Positions 22,819 to 30,148 of a stretch of 35,077 bases of DNA are shown here, in pieces. The notes beneath the pieces are model-generated. The model worked only from the letters and a program-made list of their open reading frames with translations, made no database searches and was not told the origin of the DNA. This DNA comes from a virus. Position 1 is the first letter of the stretch, and each line of letters starts with the position of its first letter. A program made the translations under genes and the position numbers. The DNA lies in the IMG/VR virus record IMGVR_UViG_3300018080_000382, positions 1-35,077 of that record. The stretch is one strand, 5' to 3'.

Positions 22819-23382
22819 ATGGATATCGACATTGATTTTGCTGACAGGCAACAAGTACTTGATAAAATAGAACACAGAAAAGCTAGCTTGGTTAATGGAA
22901 AAGTGCATAATACAGGTATATATATCAGTGAAATACCCCACAATCCTTTAAACAACACGGCTACTATAGATTATAAACTAGCAGAAGAACGAGGGTACTT
23001 CAAGATAGATTTTTTAAATGTCAACATCTACAAAATGATTCGTGATGAAGAACACTTGATTGAAATGATGAACAAAGAACCTGAATGGGAATTACTGCAG
23101 TATCCCGAGTTCACTGATCAAGTATTTCAAATATCCGGGCACAGTGAATTATTTAAAAAGTTAAAGCCTGGGAATATAGAACAATTAGCAGCAGTCTTGG
23201 CTATAATAAGACCTTCTAAAAGATATCTAGAAGATCATGACTGGGATACTATATTAAAAGAAGTATGGGTACCGCCGGCAGACGGGGGTTACTATTTCAA
23301 GAAATCTCACTCATTTTCTTATGCATTTGCTGTTGTTGTTCACATGAATCTTATATGTGAAAAATTAAAATCTGATATCTAG
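22819..23382 (+). CDS. Mini DNA polymerase III alpha-like protein
   Basis: 187 residues with blocks collinear with bacterial DnaE. MDIDIDFADRQQVLDKIEH matches the PDIDxDF catalytic pair of DnaE. HNTGIYISEIP matches the HxxGVVIS segment, and AEERGYFKIDFLNV matches the KFDFLGL block with the third catalytic Asp (Asp64 here). VFQISGHSELFKKLKPGNIE then LAAVLAIIRP match the GVFQ...LKP...ALYRPG block, and FKKSHSFSYAF matches NKSHAxAY. The PHP, OB and most finger regions are absent (DnaE exceeds 1100 residues). Activity is therefore unproven; it may bind DNA or the clamp, or act as a decoy subunit. It ends one base before a convergent gene. Confidence 0.7.
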   Translation: MDIDIDFADRQQVLDKIEHRKASLVNGKVHNTGIYISEIPHNPLNNTATIDYKLAEERGYFKIDFLNVNIYKMIRDEEHLIEMMNKEPEWELLQYPEFTDQVFQISGHSELFKKLKPGNIEQLAAVLAIIRPSKRYLEDHDWDTILKEVWVPPADGGYYFKKSHSFSYAFAVVVHMNLICEKLKSDI

Positions 23383-23383
23383 T

Positions 23384-23755
23384 TTATTTTGTTTTTTTAA
23401 CTAGTTGTATGGATTTTCTTTTTATTCGCTTGATTAGCAATTTACTAAGGCTAACACTAGGTCCTGCAACTACTTCAACATCTTTGGTGTTCATGTTTAT
23501 TATCGAGTATTTGAATTTTTCCATTTCTTGTTTTAGAAAAATGTTTATAGGTATTAGTCTATTAGATTCCCACCACCATATATTTCCCATAGACAAAAAT
23601 TCTTTTTTGTCTTCTTCGCAGTTTAGTTCAGTGTAAACATACATAGAAGTTATATAATTATCTTGGTTAATCATTAGTCCTATATATTCATTGTTTCCAT
23701 AGTTTACTAGACTTAGGAAAGGAAATTTGTTTGGTATGTCATCAGTTATTATCAT
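23384..23755 (-). CDS. Conserved hypothetical phage protein (WWWESNR type)
   Basis: 123 residues on the minus strand, isolated between plus-strand genes. NNEYIGLMINQDNYITSMYV, IWWWESNRLIPINIF and DVEVVAGPSVSLSKLLIKRI then KRKSIQLVKK are blocks I recall from conserved unnamed proteins of T4-like marine phages. The Lys/Arg-rich C-terminus suggests nucleic-acid contact. There is no catalytic motif. The start lies 18 bases from the divergent gene at 23774, and no Shine-Dalgarno sequence is evident. Confidence 0.72.
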   Translation of the reverse strand: MIITDDIPNKFPFLSLVNYGNNEYIGLMINQDNYITSMYVYTELNCEEDKKEFLSMGNIWWWESNRLIPINIFLKQEMEKFKYSIINMNTKDVEVVAGPSVSLSKLLIKRIKRKSIQLVKKTK

Positions 23756-23760
23756 TTTTT

Positions 23761-23768
23761 AATAAATA
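23761..23768 (+). promoter_or_regulatory. Late promoter-like AATAAATA with predicted leaderless start
   Basis: AATAAATA ends five bases before ATG 23774 (TAGTT between), so the T4-spaced +1 is the A of the ATG. The geometry is the same as at 4982 and 12478. Confidence 0.55.
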
Positions 23769-23773
23769 TAGTT

Positions 23774-24553
23774 ATGCAAATTATTAGATATTTAGTCTCA
23801 ACACGTAGAGAATTATATACCAATAATTCCGCTCATGTTACGGAGTATAGCCTAGTGTATCAAGAACCTATTAGAGTATATAAAGGCATTGACAATAGAA
23901 TAGAATTTATCCTAAAAAACGGCGATCAAAAACCGATAGATCTCAGTGGTTATAAAATAGTATTTAAGCTATTTGATAAGAGACAGGAATTAATTGCCGA
24001 ATACTCTTCAGATCAACAATATATCATAAAACATCCTCATACTGGATTATTTACCGTACACATAAACAAAAAAGACCTGACTAAAGTAGATATACAATAT
24101 CTTTATTATAATGTAATTTTAGAAGACTCTTCAAATAACCAATTGATAACTTATGCTAATACAGGGTCACAAGTCAGAGGTGAAGTGTTACTAGATGATA
24201 CAGCTTTTCCTTTACCTAGACCTAGTATTATAATAACACGATTTGAAAACACAGCAGATACATGGTACTCGGAAACTATAAATGCTGAACCTGAAGCTAA
24301 CGGAAATGAAGCATTGCATACTGCTGTAATATATGCAAACTCGGATTTTAAGTCCACGGTGTATTTGGAAGCTACACTAGATTCTTCGTTGGATAATACC
24401 TTCAGCACTGATTGGTCAACTATATTTCAACTAGAAATAGAATATCCTGAAAAACCAATTAGCTTTAATTTTAATGGAGTATATAATTATCTAAGGTTTC
24501 GTTTTGATGCTGATCCCAATCTTTATATTGAAAAGATAGCCGTTAGAAATTGA
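23774..24553 (+). CDS. Probable virion structural protein (tail/fibre-associated, beta-rich)
   Basis: 259 residues, beta-rich. The N-terminal domain has YSLVYQEPIRVYKGIDNRIE, DQKPIDLSGYKIVFKLFDKR and GLFTVHINKKDLTKVDIQYL, resembling BppU-like N-terminal domains of baseplate and fibre proteins. The second half has NGNEALHTAVIYANSDFKS, VYLEATLDSSLD and FNFNGVYNYLRFRFD, an Ig/jelly-roll-like pattern that I recall from marine T4-like structural proteins. Its late-type octamer and lack of a Shine-Dalgarno fit late expression. It is inserted next to replication genes, so order is mosaic here. The sigma70 promoter of gp61 overlaps its last codon. Confidence 0.72.
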   Translation: MQIIRYLVSTRRELYTNNSAHVTEYSLVYQEPIRVYKGIDNRIEFILKNGDQKPIDLSGYKIVFKLFDKRQELIAEYSSDQQYIIKHPHTGLFTVHINKKDLTKVDIQYLYYNVILEDSSNNQLITYANTGSQVRGEVLLDDTAFPLPRPSIIITRFENTADTWYSETINAEPEANGNEALHTAVIYANSDFKSTVYLEATLDSSLDNTFSTDWSTIFQLEIEYPEKPISFNFNGVYNYLRFRFDADPNLYIEKIAVRN

Positions 24554-24587
24554 CTCTGAGACAATTATGTGATATTATAAGTATAAT
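24550..24587 (+). promoter_or_regulatory. Sigma70 promoter(s) for primase-helicase operon
   Basis: TTGACT (24550-24555), 17 bases, TATTAT (24573-24578) gives a good promoter with start near 24585. A second, perfect -10 TATAAT at 24582-24587 would place the start at about 24594-24595, the first base of the gp61 ATG. The two overlapping -10 elements may give a short-leader and a leaderless transcript. Confidence 0.65.
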
Positions 24588-24594
24588 TCACATA

Positions 24595-25599
24595 ATGAAT
24601 ATCATGAGTACTCCTATTATATCTGAGATAATACTCTCATACTGGTCTGGTTCTAGAAAGACAAAACTAACACCTAGTGGCTGGGTGTCTGGCAATGCTC
24701 CTTGTTGTGTACACAATGGGACCGGAGCAGACAAGAGAAAACGAGGCGGTTTTATAAACGGGTCTGACGGAAGTGTGAGCTATTCATGCTTTAACTGCGG
24801 ATATAAAACAAGCTGGTCTCCGGGTAGAACTATTCCTTTTAAAATGAAAAAGTTGTTAGAGTGGATGGGAGTATCCGACCAGCAAGTTAGGGAATTATCG
24901 TTTGAAGCATTGAAGCAGATAGATCAAGAAAGTGATAAATCGATAAAAAAACACTTGATCAACTTCAAGGAAGTAAAATTTGATAATTCGGTAAAGTTGT
25001 TAGAAAAAGATTCTTGTAACAACAGTGATTCCGATCATATACTAGATTATCTGTCTAAAAGGTCCTTGAATCTCAATGACTATGATTTTTATTATAGCAC
25101 TGATCCTGCACTCAAAAATCGTATCATTGTGCCTTTCAGGTATAATAATTGTTTAGTGGGCTGGACATCCAGAACACTAGACAACAACGGAGTTAGGTAT
25201 ATTTCTAATCAACAACCTGGGTATGTTTTCAATTTAGATAATCAAGGATATAATAGAAAATATACAATAATATGTGAAGGTGTGTTTGATGCTATCTTGG
25301 TTAAAGGAGTAGCTTTGCTGGGAAGTTCACTAAAAGAAAATCAAGCTGAACTTATAAAGCGTTTACCTACAAAAAAAATACTAGTACCTGATAGGGATAA
25401 AAAAGGTAAGCAACTTATTGAACCTGCTATAGATCAAGGGTGGAGCGTTAGTATGCCCGACTGGAAACAAGGAATCAAAGACATAAATGATGCCGTTCAT
25501 GAATACGGAAGAATATATACAGTTTATTCGATCATATCATGTGCAGAATCTAGTTCACTAAAAATACAATTAAAAGCTAAAAAATGGTTTAATATATAA
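24595..25599 (+). CDS. 61: DNA primase gp61 (DnaG-type)
   Basis: 334 residues from ATG 24595 (T4 gp61 is 342). An in-frame TTG at 24550 is rejected because it lies in the promoter and adds unconserved residues. The N-terminal zinc-binding domain has CCVH at 37-40 and CFNC at 65-68. The TOPRIM core shows IICEGVFDAIL with catalytic Glu, LLGSSL, and ILVPDRDKKGKQL with the DxD pair, followed by KDINDAV. gp61 makes pentaribonucleotide primers in complex with the gp41 helicase, which starts one base after its stop. A second ATG at 24604 is also possible. Confidence 0.92.
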   Translation: MNIMSTPIISEIILSYWSGSRKTKLTPSGWVSGNAPCCVHNGTGADKRKRGGFINGSDGSVSYSCFNCGYKTSWSPGRTIPFKMKKLLEWMGVSDQQVRELSFEALKQIDQESDKSIKKHLINFKEVKFDNSVKLLEKDSCNNSDSDHILDYLSKRSLNLNDYDFYYSTDPALKNRIIVPFRYNNCLVGWTSRTLDNNGVRYISNQQPGYVFNLDNQGYNRKYTIICEGVFDAILVKGVALLGSSLKENQAELIKRLPTKKILVPDRDKKGKQLIEPAIDQGWSVSMPDWKQGIKDINDAVHEYGRIYTVYSIISCAESSSLKIQLKAKKWFNI

Positions 25600-25600
25600 T

Positions 25601-26995
25601 ATGACTGTAAGACAAAACACAGATTATGGATTCGATATACAAAAATTGTATCTAGAGATAATGCTCACTGATGGAGAAACCTTTGTACGTTGCCAATCTA
25701 TATTTGAACCTGAGTACTTTGATAGAAAGCTAAGGCCTTCTGCAGAGTTCATCAAGAATTATGTATTAAATCATAATACTATTCCTACATTTGAAATGGT
25801 GAATGCTGCTGCTCACGGCGACTTGATAAATCCTGGAAAACTTGAAGAAGCACACTATGATTGGTTGCTAGAAGAGTTTGAAACTTTTACAAGGCACAAA
25901 GCACTAGAGTCTGCTATATTAACTAGTGCTGACTTACTAGAAAAAGGAGAATACGGAGCTGTTGAAACTCTAGTAAAAGAAGCAGTGCAAGTAGGACTGC
26001 AAAAAAATCTAGGAACTGATTATTGGAGAGATCCTAAAAATCGCTTGGAACAAATAAAAGCTAGTAATGGACAAGTGTCAACAGGGTGGCCTAGTCTAGA
26101 CAAAAAATTGTTTGGAGGAGTGTCTAGAGGAGAGCTTAATATATTTGCCGGAGGATCAGGTAGCGGTAAAAGTTTGTTTTTGGCTAACTTGGGTGTAAAT
26201 TGGGCACTAGAAGGTTTGAATGTTATATATTTCACATTCGAGCTTAGTGAAAATTTGGTAAGTATGCGCGTAGATTCTATGATAACAGGCGTGCCTTCTA
26301 GAGAAATTTTTAGAAGCATAGATGACGTTGAAATAAAAGTAAAAACCATAGGCAAAAAAAGCGGAGCATTTCAAGTCAAGTATATGCCCACTGGAAAAAA
26401 CACCAATGATCTTCGGAGTTTTATAAAAGAATATGAGATAAAATCAAATAAAAAAGTAGATGTTATACTCATAGATTATCTAGATCTTATGATGCCTGTA
26501 GCTAGAAAAGTATCTGCTGAAAACTTGTTTGTAAAAGATAAGTATGTAAGTGAAGAGATAAGAAATCTAGCAATGGAATTGAAGCTTATATGCGTTACTG
26601 CTAGTCAGTTGAACAGAAGCTCAGTGGAAGAAATAGAGTTTGATCACAGTCACATATCAGGCGGAATATCCAAGATTAATACGGCTGACAATGTGTTTGG
26701 AATATTTACTAGTAGGGCTATGCGTGAACGGGGCAGATACCAGATTCAGTTAATGAAAACCAGATCTAGCTCAGGTGTTAATTCTAAAATAGATCTAGAT
26801 TTTAATATAGATACTCTGCGAATCACTGACACCGATCAAGAAGAAGAAACTACTCAATCTTCGACTCCAGGACAATCTATACTGGACTCAGTTAAACGAA
26901 ACACGGTATCAGAACATACAGACGAACCTAAAATCAGGGCACAAACAGAATCTACGAAACTAAGGCAATTTCTGAATGAGTTACCTGATGAATAA
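25601..26995 (+). CDS. 41: Replicative DNA helicase gp41 (DnaB-like)
   Basis: 464 residues (T4 gp41 is 475). The N-terminal helical domain is followed by the RecA-like motor. Features are TGWPSLDKKLFGGVSRGELN, Walker A GGSGSGKS (184-191), VIYFTFELSENLVSMRVDSM with the catalytic-type Glu, Walker B VDVILIDYLDLM, and TASQLNRSS as the sensor/H3 region. The C-terminus is acidic and Ser/Thr-rich. It forms a hexamer on the lagging strand and recruits gp61. A TATAAT immediately before its ATG is part of the gp61 end and is unlikely to be a promoter. The stop codon overlaps the next late octamer. Confidence 0.95.
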   Translation: MTVRQNTDYGFDIQKLYLEIMLTDGETFVRCQSIFEPEYFDRKLRPSAEFIKNYVLNHNTIPTFEMVNAAAHGDLINPGKLEEAHYDWLLEEFETFTRHKALESAILTSADLLEKGEYGAVETLVKEAVQVGLQKNLGTDYWRDPKNRLEQIKASNGQVSTGWPSLDKKLFGGVSRGELNIFAGGSGSGKSLFLANLGVNWALEGLNVIYFTFELSENLVSMRVDSMITGVPSREIFRSIDDVEIKVKTIGKKSGAFQVKYMPTGKNTNDLRSFIKEYEIKSNKKVDVILIDYLDLMMPVARKVSAENLFVKDKYVSEEIRNLAMELKLICVTASQLNRSSVEEIEFDHSHISGGISKINTADNVFGIFTSRAMRERGRYQIQLMKTRSSSGVNSKIDLDFNIDTLRITDTDQEEETTQSSTPGQSILDSVKRNTVSEHTDEPKIRAQTESTKLRQFLNELPDE

Positions 26996-26998
26996 ATA
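26991..26998 (+). promoter_or_regulatory. Late promoter-like AATAAATA before methyltransferase gene
   Basis: The octamer overlaps the gp41 stop. T4 spacing puts +1 at 27004, which is the A of an ATG opening a 29-codon out-of-frame ORF (27004-27093). For the methyltransferase ATG at 27020 the same transcript would give a 16-base leader containing CCGGGG. Confidence 0.45.
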
Positions 26999-27019
26999 AC
27001 TACATGCCGGGGTTTATAT

Positions 27020-28204
27020 ATGGAAAAACGAGTAAACAAGACTGCACTAACACAACGAAATACCACACGAGGCTCTTATGTAAAGGCAGGTAAAAAATTA
27101 TCTGAACTCATAACGCCTGGTTCAAAGATTATAAATTATGGAGCAGGCGGTCAGCACACAAGAGAAGGCTTATATCAAGGACTAGGCGACGACTACCAAA
27201 TAGACGATATGGAACCAAACCCCGGTTCTAGAGAAATAGATCCTGAATTCACTGATGGATCACAGATAACAGATAATAGCTATGATGCTGCTGTGTGTTT
27301 GAATGTTATAAATGTACTAGAATCTGATATACGAAAGGATGCTATACGACATTTGCTAAGGATAGTAAAAACAGGTGGCTATATAATACTAGGAGTAAGA
27401 GGGTATAAAGGAGATATTGCCAACACTAAATCTTTCGAACCTGCTGATGATCCCAAGGCGATGTGGGTAAAAAAGAAAACAAGAAATCCAGATACGGGAA
27501 AATCTGAAGAAGCGTATTCATACCAAATTGGATACGACGGCAATGAATTAAAAGATTATGTAGAAAGTATAGCACAGGAACTAGGCTATGACGTGTCTAT
27601 AAAACGAATAACAGGTATAACAAAAACAGCAGTGGTTATACAGATCAAAGGATCGTTTACTAATTCTATCATGAAAGGGATATCTTCTGCTAGTAACAAA
27701 AAACGATCTGCAAAAAAACGTCCAATTGGTAAAAATATCGGCGGCGCTATATATGTACAAAAAGAATATGCTAACAATCATCCTTTGATAGATGGAGCAA
27801 TCTTGAAAAAAGCCGAGCAGATAGTCAACACAGATTTTCCAGAGTTTGACTATAACATAGTAAAGTATATGCATAGCACCAAAACAAAAGGTGCTGTTAC
27901 TTTTATAGATTCTCCAGATTTTGATACATCACCCGAACCTGTGATAGGTGATACTGTTCGTGTATCACCTGACGGAACAGTGAAATATCAACGTGCTGGT
28001 AAGCGTCCAAAGATATATCATCACAAGCACGAGTTTGTGGGATCTGATTATAAAGGGTTTGATATAGAAAAATCCAAACAAAGATCTGAAAAATATAATG
28101 CTATTCTAGATAAAATTTCCAAAGACAAGCCTAACATAAGATCTAGAATGGGTAATAAAGATGTTTGGGATACAGAAGTTATTCCTTATTTAGATAAAGA
28201 TTGA
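27020..28204 (+). CDS. SAM-dependent methyltransferase, resembling the DNA phosphorothioation-associated family
   Basis: 394 residues. The N-terminal class I methyltransferase has KIINYGAGG (motif I, 36-44), acidic DDMEPNP (62-68) and YDAAVCLNVINVLES (88-102), then GGYIILGVRG. The C-terminal domain has GGAIYVQKEYANNHPLID, DYNIVKYMHSTKTKGAVTFI, SPDFDTSPEPVI and KIYHHKHEFVGSDYKGFD. The order of these blocks (catalytic N-domain with a LNVINVxE motif, then YVH..., VK, PDFD..P, HxKHxFV) matches what I remember of the DNA phosphorothioation-associated methyltransferase family. The target base or protein is unknown; DNA protection against host restriction is a reasonable inference. It is the first gene of the last operon. 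Confidence 0.72.
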   Translation: MEKRVNKTALTQRNTTRGSYVKAGKKLSELITPGSKIINYGAGGQHTREGLYQGLGDDYQIDDMEPNPGSREIDPEFTDGSQITDNSYDAAVCLNVINVLESDIRKDAIRHLLRIVKTGGYIILGVRGYKGDIANTKSFEPADDPKAMWVKKKTRNPDTGKSEEAYSYQIGYDGNELKDYVESIAQELGYDVSIKRITGITKTAVVIQIKGSFTNSIMKGISSASNKKRSAKKRPIGKNIGGAIYVQKEYANNHPLIDGAILKKAEQIVNTDFPEFDYNIVKYMHSTKTKGAVTFIDSPDFDTSPEPVIGDTVRVSPDGTVKYQRAGKRPKIYHHKHEFVGSDYKGFDIEKSKQRSEKYNAILDKISKDKPNIRSRMGNKDVWDTEVIPYLDKD

Positions 28205-28274
28205 TATGCAGAGCTATATCAAGGTGTACTAGCGTAGCAGCAGGATCATCAAATGTATTTGCAGGATAGCAGTT

Positions 28275-28556
28275 GTGAAATTAACAAAAATAGATGAAAA
28301 TATACGAATAAAAACTGATCGAGAGATAGATCCAAAACAAACAGGTGTTTGGAAATTTAGAGATAACGAAGGTGCAGTATTTGGACCATATCGAGGTACA
28401 TTTTCTAGTGCTTCAAGATTAGCCAAGCGAGATTATTCAAATTTTAAAAATACCAGATTTGGTGAAATCTTCTTGATTGAAGATATCTCTTACAACAAAC
28501 AACCGTCAGAGCATATCAGAAGTATCATAGATATAATACAAAAGTACGGATCATAG
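28275..28556 (+). CDS. Small hypothetical protein
   Basis: 93 residues starting with GTG 28275, with AGGA eight bases upstream. The central part (GVWKFRDNEGAVFGPYRGTF then ASRLAKRDYSNF) looks like a small beta-hairpin/helix fold; the C-terminus is helical (HIRSIIDIIQKYG). No family is recognised. It ends two bases before the amidoligase gene, so coupling to it is likely. The 70 bases upstream contain no other gene and no obvious promoter. Confidence 0.62.
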   Translation: MKLTKIDENIRIKTDREIDPKQTGVWKFRDNEGAVFGPYRGTFSSASRLAKRDYSNFKNTRFGEIFLIEDISYNKQPSEHIRSIIDIIQKYGS

Positions 28557-28558
28557 AT

Positions 28559-30124
28559 ATGAGATATCGAGATATTAACACTATCAAACATGAAAAACTA
28601 AAAGAAGCTGCAAGATTTAGAAAACGAGAACGTGATTTTATCGAATCTCAAGCCGATCTTTTTTCTATAGGAATCGAATACGAGTTTCATGTAGATATTA
28701 ATAAAGTAAAACAATACATAAAAAAACACAACTTGGATATAGATATATCTCATGTATTATTGGACATCTCTGACATAGGTTATCAAGAAAACGATCTGTT
28801 TGCTGATTATACATATGAAGACATTTATGATAGCGATGTTTATAAAAAAGCCATAAAAGAAATCGTTGATCAAGAAATAGACGACATTTTTCAAGAGGTT
28901 TATCAAAGTGATATAAAAAGAAGATGGAATCAGTATTATAATAGTTACCTAGAATCTAGACCAGGAAACATAGAACAAGCACGTGAATATGCTACTCAAA
29001 AAACAAACGAAGACTCGCGTGATATAAAAATGCAATCACAAACAGAAGCAAAAAAAAGTGCAAGAGAATTCGCAGTGACTGTGGTTGATGAAGAATTTAC
29101 AGATTTGATAGAAGAATTTATGTATCAGCGAGCTGAGGTATATAATAAAACTGATGTTATTGCAGTGAGGATTTTTAGAGATGAGTATAGTTATGATCCT
29201 TATGTGCATATGATAAAAGACTCGCAACCATCAGAAATGATAAATGAAGAACAGATACCTGAACTAGTAGAAGACTTAATCAGCATTTCCCAAGAAGTTT
29301 GGAAAATAGATATTGATAAACATATTGAAAGTATAGAATTAGATTCTTCTGTGCGATCAGGTGTAGAAGTGATAACTAACCCCCTCATGATGAAACAAGC
29401 AATAGATTTTTATCATAAGATGTGTGTAGTAATTAATGATATAGGATCGACTTCTAAGGAAACTGGCATGCACGTAAATATGAGTATCGAGAATCGTGAA
29501 TTTAGTGACCTAAATGCCACTAAACTATTAATGATTCTGGATCCTACTTTGTTGCAAGAGACATTCGGTTTACGGGCGAATATCCGTGATGTATTTTCGT
29601 TCATCAATCAAAATTGTGAATTTTTTATATCGCATATGATTAAAAGAAAAAACATAGTAAAATCGTTTGATGCATTCATTGATAAAAATGAAAAATTTCT
29701 ACAAATTAATTTAAATCACATGAATGAAGGATCTAGATCTAGAATAGAATTTAGATACTTTGGCGGAGAAGGCTATCAAGACAGAAAAAATACAGTGATA
29801 CATCACATATATGCTACTGCGCATGCTATGTTTGCTGCATTTAATCAAGAGTATCTAGAAAAAGAATATAAAAAACAGATAATACGATTTGTGGATAAAG
29901 TGTTCAAAGACAATTACCAAAGAATAGCCAATTATTTCTTTGATAATATCTTGAACAATGTCAACAACAGCCCAGCTATAGAATCCAAAGATTTTTTGGA
30001 AACTAAATTATTTAAATTATTAGAAAATATGACAAAACAAAAAATAAGCTTGAGTTTCGTAGAGTTCAGATCATTATACAACAAATACGCTGATGAAATC
30101 AAGCAACGTATGTTAAAAAATTGA
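28559..30124 (+). CDS. Putative amidoligase (GS-like COOH-NH2 ligase) with capsid-targeting-like N-terminus
   Basis: 521 residues. Motifs of the phage/bacterial amidoligase_2 family occur in order: FSIGIEYEFHVD (35-46), SVRSGVEVITNPL (about 264-276), TGMHVNMSI (about 301-309) and SRSRIEFRYFGGEGYQ (about 391-406). The Glu/His/Arg residues in these blocks correspond to the glutamine-synthetase-like active site that joins an amine to a carboxylate using ATP. A long helical Asp/Glu-rich insertion (about 60-200) is unusual. The N-terminus MRYRDINTIKHEKLKE|A parallels two other genes and the T4 capsid-targeting peptide, with a predicted cleavage at Glu16. A substrate such as peptidoglycan peptides or host proteins is speculative. 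Confidence 0.78.
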   Translation: MRYRDINTIKHEKLKEAARFRKRERDFIESQADLFSIGIEYEFHVDINKVKQYIKKHNLDIDISHVLLDISDIGYQENDLFADYTYEDIYDSDVYKKAIKEIVDQEIDDIFQEVYQSDIKRRWNQYYNSYLESRPGNIEQAREYATQKTNEDSRDIKMQSQTEAKKSAREFAVTVVDEEFTDLIEEFMYQRAEVYNKTDVIAVRIFRDEYSYDPYVHMIKDSQPSEMINEEQIPELVEDLISISQEVWKIDIDKHIESIELDSSVRSGVEVITNPLMMKQAIDFYHKMCVVINDIGSTSKETGMHVNMSIENREFSDLNATKLLMILDPTLLQETFGLRANIRDVFSFINQNCEFFISHMIKRKNIVKSFDAFIDKNEKFLQINLNHMNEGSRSRIEFRYFGGEGYQDRKNTVIHHIYATAHAMFAAFNQEYLEKEYKKQIIRFVDKVFKDNYQRIANYFFDNILNNVNNSPAIESKDFLETKLFKLLENMTKQKISLSFVEFRSLYNKYADEIKQRMLKN

Positions 30125-30148
30125 TAAATTTTATTTTAAGAGTAAACA

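Noticed and set aside
24550-24594. TTG start at 24550 for the primase
   Set aside because: This segment is a sigma70 promoter (TTGACT...TATTAT) and the encoded residues do not look conserved; ATG 24595 fits T4 gp61 length.
25595-25600. TATAAT immediately before the gp41 ATG as a promoter
   Set aside because: The start site would fall inside the gp41 coding sequence, no good -35 is placed at 17 bases, and the bases encode the end of the primase.
27581-27874. Minus-strand open frames within the methyltransferase gene
   Set aside because: They are composition shadows, rich in Tyr, Ile, Phe and Cys, with no ribosome-binding site or family resemblance.
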